Below, piece after piece: positions 28,301 to 40,535 of a stretch of DNA of 64,000 nucleotides. Made by a program: the position numbers and the translations under genes. Source of the stretch: Micromussa lordhowensis (Eukaryota; Cnidaria; Anthozoa; Scleractinia; Lobophylliidae); the NCBI GenBank assembly GCA_964020085.1, contig OZ026604.1:28373618-28437617 (forward strand), read 5' to 3'. Within the stretch, counting starts at the first letter, position 1; each line of letters starts with the position of its first letter. The notes beneath the pieces are model-generated. The model saw only the letters and a program-made list of their open reading frames with translations. It did no database searches and had not been told where the DNA came from.

Positions 28301-31300
28301 GCTATTTTCGTCAGCCATCAAGCCGAATGCAAGCGCCTTGGCTCTTTCAGAGCGAGGTAAATCGGCCATAGAAAGGGGTGGAAAGTCAGGACACAAATCT
28401 GGGCTAACGTCGACTTTTATGAACTCCTCACAACACTCATTTCCTCAACCTTCCTCTTGTCTCAGCAGCCCGATCTCTTACAATGTTACGCTACGCAACG
28501 GTATCCGATCGGGCTATTTTAGAGGCCAGGGGAGAGTTGAGAACATGGGCGCGTGTATACAAAAGTGCTGCGGCGCTGAGGACTGTGATGTGGCTTTCTT
28601 GCTCAAGCAAAGGTGCTACCTCGTCACGTGCTACACTAAGAAGGGATGCGAGACAGTTCCAGCCAGACATAGCTTATTCAGACCTCGTGTTTCCCACGTG
28701 CAGCGGACGAATGTTTCCCAATTGATGTCATTCATGGACGAACAGAACGATGCTTATTCAACTGGGAAGACAGCTTCTGTCCAATCTCGCAGCAGTACTC
28801 GAACTCAATATATTACACCGTCTTCGACCCTCCCCGCTCCAGTTAACTCACTTGATAGCAGTAATAAACAAAAAACAGAACTAAAGGCGTCGCCAACTCA
28901 CAAGGAACGGGTATCTCCAACTCACCACAGTGGAAAGAAACGTCTCAAAGTAAAGACTGGGAAAAAGAAACACAGATCTGGTAACCTAGTAACGCAAAAG
29001 AGGTCGCGGCACGTGACAGTAGCACCTGAGCTAAAGAAGAGGAAATCGACGAAGTCAAAAAATAGTCGACGCGCCAAACACAAACAGAAACGGAAGGAGA
29101 GAAAGAGTGAACCATCAAGAGAAAAAATGCAAAATTTTGAGTTAAAAATGGTGGAGAAAAAAGATCAGAAATTATCTCACAGTGACTTGAATCAGTTATT
29201 CCATCTTATGAAGCCCACGAAACGAGTTAACCATGCTCACAGCATGTCCGATGGGGGACCACAAGAGACGTATTCTGAGAGCTTAAAAAAGACAAAACAA
29301 TCTGACAAAATATCCCGCAAGGACGGAGCTATAGAGTCATCGTTTACCATTTCAACAGCTATAACGGCAGTCCCAACTTCTCTCGCTTCTAAACAGGAGC
29401 GTCCTCGGACAGCAGTGATGGCAGGTCATGACAATAGGAAATCCAAAAAGAAAAAGGAAACTCCTACTTTACATAGAAAGTCATCTGCGTCCACTCAGAA
29501 AGGAGCGAATAAACATCGTACGAGGCCTACTTTGGCAGCAAAAAAGCCGCATTCAAGAAGTCACAAGTCTCAAACCATGGTACCAGGTCCTAGTGATTCT
29601 GCTACCCAGGTTAAGGCACTTCTTGAAACAGAAGGCGACAATGAGCAACATTTTAAACCAACTAAAAAGGCAAAGTTTGGGCGAAAGACAACGACTAAGC
29701 AAAAAGCTGCATATATGACCACTAAACAATTTCATGATTTCGTTACAACACCAGCTACGTCACGCCTAACAACATCAACCCGAGCAAGGTTATATTTACG
29801 CACAGCGCAAAAACCCACTGTAACACCACCGAAAGTTGCATCGCATCGTGGAAGTAAATTCCGTGAAACAAAATCAACTGTTCCCTCCTTGCCGACTCAA
29901 GCTCCTGATCGTGAGGTTTCAAGTTGTGCAACAGGCCCTGTGGAATACAATCAAACATTACGAGGTGGGTTGTCTTCAGGTTTATTTCATGAGGTGGGCA
30001 AAGTGAGAGACATTCGTGGGTGCTCTCAGCACTGTTGTACCAGTCCAATATGTGATTTAGCCTTCATAGTACTGAACCACTGCTTTTTGGTCACGTGTTC
30101 AAATTCCAACCCTCACATGTGCGACAGCACGCCAGCCTTGGCTACGAACTTTAATCCGATGATCTCTCGTGTATCCCGAAGTGGGAGCGAAGACAACAAA
30201 GGTCACTCGATTACAGCTGCGTCTAACGGAAGCAAGAAAACAACCCCCACTGTCAAGCCACTTGCAACACCGCCTAAGTTGCCACGGCAACCTGAAATGG
30301 AAGCGCTGGTACCTGCTGGTAACGTAACCAACCAGTCAACTGCTGGGAATCAAGCACATCCACCTACGTCACCTGCTAACTCGTCACGGAGACACCCTGA
30401 AACTAAAGAGGGCGTTGCAATGTCTGCATCTGAATTGCTACCATCCCCTCCAGGCTGCATTTCCTCCTTAACAGAGCACAACGTTACACTCAGAGGAGGT
30501 CTTCATGCGGGAAAATTCAAAGACGCGGGTAAAGTGGACGGGTCGTACACTTGTACTGAGCTGTGTTGCAAAGCCGATGACTGTAATGTGGCATTTTTCG
30601 CTTTTCACCGCTGTTTCCTTGTCGACTGTTTTGATGAGTACCTCTGTACTTCCACACCCTCGCTGCTGCCCAACTTTAACCCAACTCTGGTTCACGTGTA
30701 CCGCCATCATTCAAATCCAACACCAAAGCCAACAACGACTTTACCACCAATCAACTATGTGCTGAAGCAGATCGAAGATGAAACGAAAACAAAATCAAAA
30801 AGCAAGAACAAAACTTGTGCGCATTCTGAAGTTTATGAAGAAGTCACGCTCAGGAAAGGCTACAAAGCTGGAAAGTTCACATCTCATGGTAAAGTCAACT
30901 CTACAGATCAGTGCGTCGACTTCTGCTGCAGACAGCAAGGTTGTGACTTAATTTTCATGTTTCTAAACAACTGTTTCACGGTTTCTTGTTCCAGTGGTAT
31001 CGCGTGTGAGATCGTATCGGCGAGACAATCCAGGTTTAAACCTAGGGTTGTGTATTTGATTCAAAATAACAACACTAAACTGATTAAACCATCAGAGTTG
31101 AACTCTTCTCTCTCTGATCCTACGTCTTTCGTGGGAAAACAGCTTGTTAATGCAGTGCATTATAAGGAATTACGATCGGATAAGAATAATCGAGATTCCT
31201 ACAAGAAGGACTTTAGCCAAATGAGCAATGACACCGAAACAATAGATGAAGAGTTTACGGAAGTTCCTGATAACAAAATAACGTCGCGCGCTTTCATCAA

Positions 31301-34300
31301 TTCGGCGGGAAACGCTAACTCACAAATTATAGAACACAACGTTAGCAAAAATGTCGTGGGCAAACAGCCTGTAGATGCCTTTCACAATAAGGTGCTGGGA
31401 TCAAGTAACAAAAATCAGGAATCTCACAGAAAGAACCTCACCCAAATGAGCAATGATACCGAAACAGTGGACGAAGAATTTATGGAAGTTCCTGGCAACA
31501 AGATAACGTCTCGCACTGTAATCAATTCGCCGAAAAACACTAGTTCGCAACATAAAAAACACAACGTTAGTAACCATTTAATTGCTAAATCTGATATCCA
31601 AACTACAAAACAGCGCTTCAAGGACAACCATCAACCGATACTTGAAAGTGGTGAAATGACCAGTCACAACGAAAGCAAAACGGACGAAAAGATGGACTTG
31701 GTGTTGAATAAACTAACGAACGTCACAGAAGAGAATAAACGCCTTGAGGGAGAGCTTCACGTTCTTATGGCTAAAAAGAACAAGCACCGTCATAAAAGTA
31801 GAACAACAGCCTCAGTCTTGGCTAGAGGCGAGCGTAGGAAAGAGAAGTCGAAGTCTTCAAAGAATGTTAAAAGGAGGAAGATTAAGTATAAAGCGAAGCG
31901 AAGATTGGGTAGGTTAGGATTCAGTGGTAACGGATCCGGAATGGACTCTTCAGCTCGCAAAAGAGTAGTCATTGTAGATACAGACAGGCCTCCAGTGTTT
32001 CCGCCAACAGATGAGCATGACATCGAGGAACACAGTATTCATGCATTCCAGGAAAAAACGTATCAGAAAGACCATCATTTTAAAAAATCTGGAAAGGCGA
32101 CACGAAAGCAGCGACCCTTAAAGAAACAGCACCATAATACAAAGACAAAATCAAAACACTGGGATCCGACGAATGAACACGATATCGAGGAACATGCTAT
32201 TTATAGCACCACCGATGTAACAGGAAGCGGGAGGGATTCGAAGAAAAAGCCACAAGTCAAGGTGGAAGAAGGTTCGGAGATCAAGTACGGACAACCCGAA
32301 GAAGACCCAGATGATTCCGAATTGAACGAAAGTTTGAAGTTGAAACCAAACAATAAACATGCAAGGAAGCCAGAGGAACCAGTGTGGATGAGTTCCATAG
32401 ATAAAAACAAAGACGGCAGGGAAACATTTCATGTACAAATATCTCCTAAACAGAAATCGCATTTCCAGTTTAATGACCAAACAAACAAGGAGCGTACCAG
32501 AGAGGATGAATTTCACATTGAACATCAACATAAACCTTCGTTGGCTAATAAAAATGTTTGGAAAAACTCAAGAAATAAAGATATGGATCAAAAGGAACGT
32601 TTCCATGAACAAATATTTCCAACACACAAATCGCATTTCCAGTTGGATAACCAAAAAGGCCTCGGACATACCAGTGGGGAAGAATTTTACATCGAAAAGC
32701 AACATGACCCAGCGTCGCCTGCAAAACATACGTGGATGAGTTTGAGGAATAAAAACAAAGACCGCCTGGAAAACTTTGATGACCAAATAGCTCCAACTCA
32801 CAGATCCCATTTCCAGTTGGACAAACAAAATGTTTGGAAAAACTCAAGAAATGAGGATATGGATCAAAAGGAAAGTTTCCATGAACAAATATTTCCAACA
32901 CAAAAATCGCATTTCCAGTTGGATAACCAAAAAGGCCTCGGACATAGCAGTGGGGAAGAATTCCACATCGAAAAGCAACATGACCCAGCGTCGCCCGCAA
33001 AACATACGTGGATGAGTTCGAGGAATAAAAACAAAGACCGCCTGGAAAACTTTGATGAACAAATAGCTCCAACTCACAGATCCCATTTCCAGTTGGACAA
33101 ACAGAAAGTGAGGACGAGAGAAGATGAATTCGACATCGATGGCAACGATAAGTCAGATGATTCCGAGGGACATGTCTGGGTTAGTTCGAGCGACAGGAAT
33201 GAAGACCATTTGGGAAGCTTTCATGAGCAAATAGCTCCTACACATAAATCCAATTTTCAATTTGAGAAACAGAGAATTAATGAGGATAACAGAGAGGATG
33301 AACTTCACAAAAAAGCCCAAGATGAGCCACATGAAGGACATGTGTGGACGAGTACCAGAAATAGAAATGAAGATCGCCTGAAAAGCTTTCATGAGCAAAT
33401 AGCTCCTACACATAAATCCAATTTTCAATTTGAGAAACAGAGAATTAATAAGGATAACAGAGAGGATGAACTTCACAAAAAACACCAAGATGAGCCAGAC
33501 GTGACTGAAGAGCATGTGTGGACGAGTACCAGAAATAGAAATGAAGATCGCCTGAAAAGCTTTCGTGAACAAATAGCTCCTACTCATAGATCCCTTTTCC
33601 AATTAAATAGAGAAAACCAGAATACCAATGAGGACGACTTCGAAATTGAAACCCACTACGGACCAGAGGATCCCGAAAGGCCTAAATGGATTACTTCCAG
33701 AAATAAGAATGAAGACCAGCCGGGAAGCTCTCATGAACAAGCAGCTCCTACTCATACATCGCATTTCCAATTAGATAAATCGAGAAATAATTATGATTCT
33801 AACGAGGACGATTTTCGCCTTGAAGACCACGTTGAGCCACAAGATTCTGAGAAACATGCGTGGGAAAGTTCGAGAAATCCAAGCAAAGATCACATGGAAA
33901 CCGAGAACCTTCATGAACAGATAATGCCTTCTAATAAATCTCGATTCCAATTCAATCATCAGAGGAGGAAAGAAAATGGGAACAATGATAAATTTTACAT
34001 TAAACAGCAACACAAACCATCCTTACATAAAGTGGCTGACGGTGACCCAGAAGACCAACATGACAACGAGCACCAGGAAATGTTGGCTCAGAATATCTCA
34101 AAGAAGCCCGAAACTGGATTTACTATGTCGACCTCCTCTGAGCCTGCCTTGTCAGAGTTTGCCGAGTCAGACAAAAACATCGAGACATCTCGCACGGGTC
34201 ATAGTGTTGAGGGACCTGGTTTTGCGAAGAATGACTTTGCTAAAGGACGTAAAAGAGTACCACATGATCAGAATGAGGATAGCATGCTCCTCAGTAATGC

Positions 34301-35232
34301 CAAGCCTAGAGAGGAAATGGCTTTGACGAAGAAACCCTTAAACCCTACCTCCTCGTCCATGATCGAGCACTCAGGAAATGGGCATGAAACATTGACCCCA
34401 CCTCATCGAAAGCAAGCAAATAATAGTCATGAAAAACCAGACTTCGACGCGATCTATAACAAAATAAACAACATCTACAATCGCTTACAGGATTTATTTG
34501 ACGCGCAGTCTCGAGGAGAACGAAATACAACCCTGTTCCCTCGTAAAACACAGAGACGGCTGGATGGAGTAAGCGAAAGCTCAAAGAGACGTGAAGAAGG
34601 TATACCAACGCCACCAGTGTCATCCCTGAGGCCTACAACTCGTCCCTCCAGGATAACTCCACCGACAACGAGAGTGAGAGTTGTGAAACAATTTGTAACT
34701 GATGACTTTGGAGGCTCTGGTGTGCCGTCACATCGCCATCGAAATGCTCTCATGGATTACATCAAAACAATTTACAACCGTGTGCAGGAGTTGTATAAAA
34801 GGAAGTTAAAGACTCCACCGTCTAGCAAAAGGGGAAAGTTTCATCACGTTTTGGCCTCAAGGAGCGACAGAAAACAAAGGAAAACCAGCAAGAAGAGAAG
34901 TCGCTGGAAGAAAGCGAAAAAGGTCCATCGTAAGAAGATTGAAGGGGAAGCTGTTTTGAAAGAGATGAAGCGGATTTATAAAAATATGAAGGAAATGTAC
35001 CATCAGCAACGGAATGCCCAGAAGAAAGCTGAAATCATGGCTAAAACCTCTGAAGGTCAACACCAACGCTCATACATTCCATCAAGTTACGGTGTTCGTG
35101 AAAGTGATGGTCGAACAAGTCTACCTGTGGCGAGTGCGACGCCGACAGGCTTGGTGAGGACTCTTAACAGGCCAATTCCGCTGACCAGTAGTTTCGCAAG
35201 AACTCGAGTTAAACCACAAGTTCAAAAGACCG
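13309..35232 (+). CDS. Gene 1 exon 6: 21.9-kb coding exon with 16 MANSC domains
   Basis: The acceptor is the T-rich tract ending ctgaccag at 13308 and the donor is gtaagt at 35233. The exon is 21,924 nt (7,308 codons) with no stop, phase 1 at both ends. Residues 1-1500 are Ser/Thr-rich and mucin-like, with a helical segment near 1135-1280. Five MANSC units lie at about 1500-2010 (nt 17811-19346) and two at 2270-2490 (20126-20774). A 1,600-residue Ser/Thr stretch follows. Six units lie at 4075-5130 (25534-28704) and three at 5540-5920 (29923-31064). Very basic segments lie near nt 28900-29110 and 31770-31910. A 74-residue duplication starts near 31129, ten units of about 57 residues span 32371-34030, and three short helical repeats (IYNRLQDLF type) end the exon. 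The unbroken frame, domain spacing and strong splice sites make this a real exon. Confidence 0.93.
31129..31575 (+). repeat. Two-copy 74-residue repeat inside exon 6
   Basis: Copies begin at about 31129 and 31351 and share VGKQ, MSNDTET, DEEF, EVP, NKITSR and HNVS at matching spacing. It is an in-frame coding duplication directly after the last MANSC unit of the exon. Confidence 0.8.
32371..34030 (+). repeat. Ten-unit tandem protein repeat (about 57 residues each) inside exon 6
   Basis: Units follow the pattern VW-x-SSRNKN-x-D, then FHEQIAPTHKSHFQ, then an acidic E-D-E-F-x-I-E segment. Unit 3 is shortened. Units 2-3 and 4-5 are a near-identical 276-bp pair (about 32552 and 32828), and units 6-8 are also close to each other, showing recent expansion. 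The repeat is charged, has no cysteine and is predicted to be disordered or helical. I do not recognise the family. Confidence 0.88.
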
Positions 35233-35598
35233 GTAAGTACCTGTCGTGTATTGTCTGATTTGAAAGTTAAACAATTTAATGTGAAAGAAACGTGGGAGTA
35301 TTACGACAGGTTGCTACGTCTGACAAATTCATTTAAAATATCTCTGAAAGCTGTATTGCTTAAAAGGTGAATACGATACGTTGAAGGAAAAGTGCAAGCG
35401 TAAGACTAAACGTTCGAACGATCAATTGACAGGTTGGTGTTGATAATTTTCGTAGAGAGTCCCTACAATTGTGAAAGACTGTTTTTGGTTTATTTTACGT
35501 TACAAAGTCAGATTCGAACAAAGGAAGTAGTTAAATAAACTTGATAGGATGAATTTTGCTCTTTAGTATGAATTAAGATTTGTTCATTTTGTGTTTAG

Positions 35599-36387
35599 AT
35601 GATGGACATCGGGTTACCCATGAACCCACGAAGCAGCCCAGTGTTGAAGGTTATCAACGAGGAACAGAACACAAGCCGACAGAATCTAATAAAGGCTACA
35701 ATGACTCTATCAAGCATGGCGGTATTTTGGCAGATAGCTTGGCTTCAAAACATCCTACAGTTAACCAGTCATTTATTGACCGGATAGTTGCAGAAATCCA
35801 AGCGGAGCATCCGATCATTGAGAAGACGAAAAAAAGTAATAAAACTGATAACTTGCAACAGTTGATTGACAATGTGGCGGACAGCGTGGTCAAGCAAGTC
35901 ACCGATGAGTTTATTGGAGAGAGACACAAGCCAAGCAGGCGTGTTGATGTGCCTAAACCGCCGGCACAAACAGGAACGTCCGCTCAGGAAGATAGTCGAG
36001 GAAATATGCCACTCTTAAATGATCATCCAAGTGAAAAGCCTCACGTAAAGTCTGCTTCCTTCCTGCAGAGTGCTATTAAAAAGTTGGCTAGCAAGGATGA
36101 AGACCTTCCTCCGGAAATGATCGATAGCGATGAGATAAGTGGCGATATATCTTCTGTCCCTCTCCCTGAGGATGTCAAACCATCATCCATGACGTCTCCT
36201 GTAACAAGCTCGCACTTCTCGTCCGACTACGCCGCACGGGAGAAGGATCCTCTGCGAAGGCCGCGACCGGAGATCCCAGGAAAACAGGAGATACGAGAGA
36301 TGTTCAAGTTCAGACATCGGTTAAAGAAAAAGAAACCGATGGTAGAAAAGGGGTTGAAAAAGCTTACAATTCCTGCGACTACTGAAG
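35599..36387 (+). CDS. Gene 1 exon 7: charged linker
   Basis: The acceptor is ttttgtgtttag at 35598 and the donor is gtaaga at 36388. The exon is 789 nt, phase 1 at both ends. The 263 residues are hydrophilic and lack cysteine. Residues about 45-115 look helical (FIDRIVAEIQAEHPIIEK, LQQLIDNVADSVVKQV) and the end is strongly basic (FRHRLKKKKP). It is a spacer between the giant exon and the first LamG domain. Confidence 0.8.
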
Positions 36388-37677
36388 GTAAGAAAGTCTT
36401 TTAACGAAGTGATGAATATTTAAGGGTGGGTTATGGTTTTGATTATGCAAACTCTAGTCTGCTTTCATTATGTAGTTACAGGTTAACGCACTCGGCGAGT
36501 GCATTATCGGTATTCTACCTGCACGAGTTCACTAGCAATGAACGAGAAATAAAAAAAGCGCGTTCATTGTTAGTGACCGAGTTCAGGTAATCCCGATAAT
36601 CCCGAGCAATGAGCGCGTTAACATTTTTATTATTCAAATTGAATACACTACGCAAAGAAATCGCCAAACTTTCAGTTAGCTGAAGCCATGGGGTAATGAC
36701 AGTGCTGTGTTGAATTTATCTTGTGAGAAAAAGTTATAAAAACGGCTTAACCGTATAGCATAACATTGTAAGAGATCTTTAAGAGCTCTTGCACTGTTGT
36801 GCTTCCCGGAAAAGCTTTATGAGCAACCATCAAACAAGCAACACAACTCAGCTGCAGTCGAGTTTCGTTTATGTGTAAATGAATTTGTTAGGAAGACAAT
36901 ATGTCATTTTTGAATCAGTGTTATATCTGGATGTTTGGAAATTTTCCCCCTTTTTCCCTATTATAAGAAGGCAAAGAGAGGTAAGGGGGGCTTGTTGCAA
37001 ATGAATTTAGCTTACGGACAAGGGAACTATTGCCTTCCAAGTAGAATAGATATAGAGCCTGTATAACTTTGCACGGCATCAGGAGTTCTATTGCAGCTGA
37101 TGGCTAACAACAGTAGACCACTTGTCGGATCATACAGGCAGTCCTATGTAATATAAACGTTTAATTTCATATGGAATCGGGTTTAAATTAGTTGAAATCA
37201 AATGTTAACTGGTAAATTTATTCTTCAATTTGGAAAAGTTTTTTTAATGACTGGCTGTGACTATTTCTATGGAGGCTTGATGCTCAAGTTGTGATTAGAT
37301 GTCGACAAGGACAAGTCTTAAATCTCTGTTCTTTCAAAGTCGATTTATACTCCGCGTAAACAAACAGACAGATGGGAATTTCTTAAAAAATCGATTATGT
37401 AATAAAAACCAAGATCACAAAGACGCGCTTAATTTTATAATTGTAAAAAAGAAAAAAGAAAACGTCAGACCAAATTTGACTGTTTTATTTTCGAACCGCT
37501 TTTTATCAAGGAGCTAAAACCAACACTGGACAAGTAGTGTGATTCAATCTGCGCTAACCTATTTGTTTAAGTCAGTTCTTTAATAGCTTATTAGTGTTGT
37601 TTTGTTGTTGCATTCTACCGTTCGAGACGTCTTTAACGATTTTTTACATACTGTCTCTATTCCATTTTATCACCAAG
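36388..37677. other. Intron 7, mostly featureless
   Basis: This 1.3-kb AT-rich intron separates exons 7 and 8. Apart from the palindrome at 36482-36622 I see no coding signal or recognisable element. Confidence 0.6.
36482..36622. repeat. 141-bp imperfect palindrome
   Basis: It is bounded by gttaacgc and gcgcgttaac. The arms (attatcgg...cacgagttcactagcaatgaacg and its near complement) pair almost throughout, with a short A-rich loop. It is a small foldback element in intron 7. Confidence 0.75.
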
Positions 37678-38304
37678 GTAACGGAGAATACCTCGTGCTT
37701 CACATGGGCTTCGAAAACATCGAAAATCGTACCGCTCTTGACAGTTCTGAGCATAACAACAACGCTGGTCTCAGCGCAGAGGTGCGCCTGTCAGTTACTG
37801 AATCCAAATGTGGTTCTGCTCTGCGCATGGGTGGTGGGCATCTTCTCTTTACCCGCTTCAACAGCCGTCCACGAGAGGCTATCACAATCGCTTTATGGCT
37901 AAAGCTCGACTCAGTCTCCGGGACAGCTACTCTGTTCAAAACGACGGGGTCTGGAGCTAAGTACCACTTGAGAGTCGCCGATGGTATCATTTACTGGTCT
38001 CATGTTGATGACTTGGGTCACGTGATTTTCAGCATGGAAACGAGACAGACGGTGGATTCGCTAGATTGGGTACATGTCAGTGCAACTTATGACGCGCACA
38101 TCAACATGAGCAAGATCATCTTGAACGGAGCTGTTCTTGATGAAAAGGAAGGATACGGGTTGCTTTCGCAGAACTGGGACGGCGAAGTCGGAATCGGAAT
38201 TCCCGAGGGCATCCGAGGACTTATTGATGAGTTCTACATGTATAACCATGCACTTGCTGCGTCGGATCTCAGTGATCTTTCGGAAGAGTGCAATCCTGGC
38301 GCAG
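37678..38304 (+). CDS. Gene 1 exon 8: laminin-G-like (jellyroll) domain 1
   Basis: The acceptor is ttatcaccaag at 37677 and the donor is gtataa at 38305. The exon is 627 nt (209 residues), phase 1 at both ends. The whole domain is in one exon: LHMGFENIENRTALDSS, ALRMGGG, REAITIALWLKLD, TLFKTTGSGAKYHLRV, WVHVSATYDA, KIILNGAVLDE and GLIDEFYMYNHAL. These are the hallmark strands of the LamG/concanavalin A-like fold (LamG_3 type). Such domains usually bind glycans or extracellular matrix; the ligand here is unknown. Confidence 0.9.
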
Positions 38305-38673
38305 GTATAATTCATTTATTTGTGTTTTGTTTTGTTTTGGGTGGTTTTTGACGCTAACAAGTGACTGTCTTGGATTTCAACTCCAAGACAAGTTAAAAGA
38401 AAAAAAGGATAGGCCACAAAATGTAGTCATATCCAAGACCTACTCTCGAGGAAAAACGATGTTTGTTTTTTTAGATAAACTTTGCCTAATCCGCAAATTA
38501 AGAAAGGTTAAGCCATTTGAGTTGTTCAGTTCATAATTAACATCTCGTGGGAAACTTTCTTAATCTATATTCGTTAAAATGAACAGAATTATTCTATTAT
38601 TGTAAGGAACATTTTTCTTTACACGGAATTTGTTATCTCGAACTCCTCGCTCCCTTGAAGTCTTTCCGACCCC

Positions 38674-39184
38674 TTAGGGCCGATTTTTACATGGGGCAAG
38701 CTTACGACAGGCCTACGGCATGAGTTAGGACCATTTACACGAGCACGACATTTTCACTTACAAAATTAAATATGCAAAAGTTTACACCGGGATTTTCGGA
38801 GCGAAAGTTCTAACAAACGGTAAACAACAAGAAACTTTCTAAAGAGATGTTTTGTTTTTCGCCTTAATCTGTGCATTACTTTTCAAGAAACGACTTCATG
38901 TGAATTAGTCAACAACAACTTTGTCCGCCATTTTAACGCAAGAAAACTTCACCTTCGTCCCCCTAGTCAGTAAAAATTTGTCGCAAAATACGTCATTTTC
39001 TATCGATTTCGGCTACGATTGTCGTAGCGTTTTAGAACATGCTTTAAAATCCTATGACATTTTTTCGACGTACACGACAGTCGTAAGCCAGTTGTATGTT
39101 TGATTTACACGAAACAATGCATGTCGTAGGCCTGTCGTAAGCTTGTCGCATGCGACAAAATCGCACCGTGTAAATCGGCTTTAG
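38674..39184. repeat. MITE-like inverted-repeat element in intron 8
   Basis: The left end gggccgatttttacatgg leads into gcaagcttacgacaggccta. The right end carries taggcctgtcgtaagcttg and gtgtaaatcggcttta. The arms share 20 or more bp of near-perfect complementarity. The interior carries repeated tacgac/gtcgta motifs and no coding sequence. The element stops about 60 bp before the exon 9 acceptor. Confidence 0.7.
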
Positions 39185-39243
39185 ATTTCGTCGGATTCTG
39201 TAGTTACTACCGTGCCTGATTTTATGTTGTTCTTGACTTACAG

Positions 39244-39912
39244 GAGGAGCTATTCCTCTCAAGGAAGGAAGCTATGATGGGCTAATTCCCGAGGAAATGA
39301 TCGAAGATGCGACATTGTTGCTACATCCAAATGCTACAGCCACTACAAAGCCCACCACAGCTCCTCCTACACAAACTACCCAAAGTACGACCGCTTCCAC
39401 GAGCTCCTCAACGAAACTTGTTCCACCTTCCTCGTCAACCATGGCGCCTACTACTACTGTTACCACGACGACAGCAAAACCAACCACCTTGTCCACTAAA
39501 CTAATGGTAACAAGCAAGAGTTCATTTATCACTCCATATAAACCGACACTTCAAGTACCAGCTGCTGCTACTCTTAGTAGAAATGGCGGCGCGAGTAGCG
39601 TTCCTTCAACGATCACCTTACATGACGAACCGAACTGCCAACAAGGGATGTTCTTCTTCAACAGTCAGTTAAGAGGTGGCATGGACGCAGGGCTCTTCAT
39701 AGACCTGGGCCGAGTAAAAGGCACGACAAGTTGCCTTAAATTTTGTTGTGAAATCGAGTCATGCGACCTTGTTTTCATGAAACGTGATAGCTGTTACGCC
39801 GTGGATTGTTTCAATAGCCATCTGTGCGAGCCTGTGGCTGCGGTTCCGTACAGGAGTGACATGCCCAGTGTTTACTACGTCACGAGAAGTGGCAAATCCA
39901 TATTGGATGAAA
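39244..39912 (+). CDS. Gene 1 exon 9: Thr-rich linker plus MANSC
   Basis: The acceptor is ttgacttacag at 39243 and the donor is gtaagt at 39913. The exon is 669 nt, phase 1 at both ends. A Thr-rich mucin-like segment (residues about 20-100) precedes one complete MANSC unit: CQQGMFFFN, RGGMDAGLFIDLGRVKG, CLKFCCEIESCDLVFM, SCYAVDC and LCEPVAA. It lies between the two LamG domains. Confidence 0.88.
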
Positions 39913-40506
39913 GTAAGTTGTTACATGGTTTGGAAGCTTTAACTCTAATATCATAAATATTTTTACCGTTGGCGTGCAAGAATTCAAATAAGAACGCATC
40001 AGCACAAAACTTGGCTACGTTACTAAACTACTAGGGGACTCTGGGAAACGTTGAGCAGCGCATATTCTATGCAGTAAAACCCCGCTTGTAAGAAGCTAGT
40101 GGTTTAAGAACATGCTAGCAGAAACTTACCATTTTAAAATCCAAAAATATAAGAACCTGTTTAACCAAACAAGATCAAGCAAGTTCTTATATGTGGAGTA
40201 CAGTTAAATTATAAACTCTTGTTATAGAGGCAAAACTATATTTACATTTTGTAATCAGTTCTGTTGGGCTTATCATAAAAAGTAGAATAATAATATCCAC
40301 GTCAACAATAATAGAAACATGAATTACACCCTGTACAAAAAAGCAATTTTTAGTGCTATGCATTGTAAATAGGCCAACTGTAATGTAGACAGTGTAATTG
40401 TATTGTAGTATATGTGTTGTAAGTGGTACAAGTATAAGTATTGTGAGCATAATATCAGTGCTGTAAGTAGTGTAAGTGATCATCCTGTAAATAAGATTGC
40501 ATTGAA

Positions 40507-40535
40507 ATAAATAAATAATAATAATAATAATAATA
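40507..40535. repeat. AAT microsatellite
   Basis: A short run of ataaataataataataataat lies in intron 9 (39913-40686). The intron is otherwise AT-rich with no other feature seen. Confidence 0.9.

Noticed and set aside
32545..33072. A 175-codon antisense open frame over the tandem repeat
   Set aside because: It mirrors the sense repeat unit and has no domain; the sense frame has clear protein-level conservation between units.
32371..34030. A CRISPR-like or satellite array
   Set aside because: The periodicity is a codon-frame protein repeat inside a coding exon, with diverged units and no spacers.
39272..39532. A minus-strand valine-rich open frame
   Set aside because: It is the shadow of the Thr-rich linker of exon 9.
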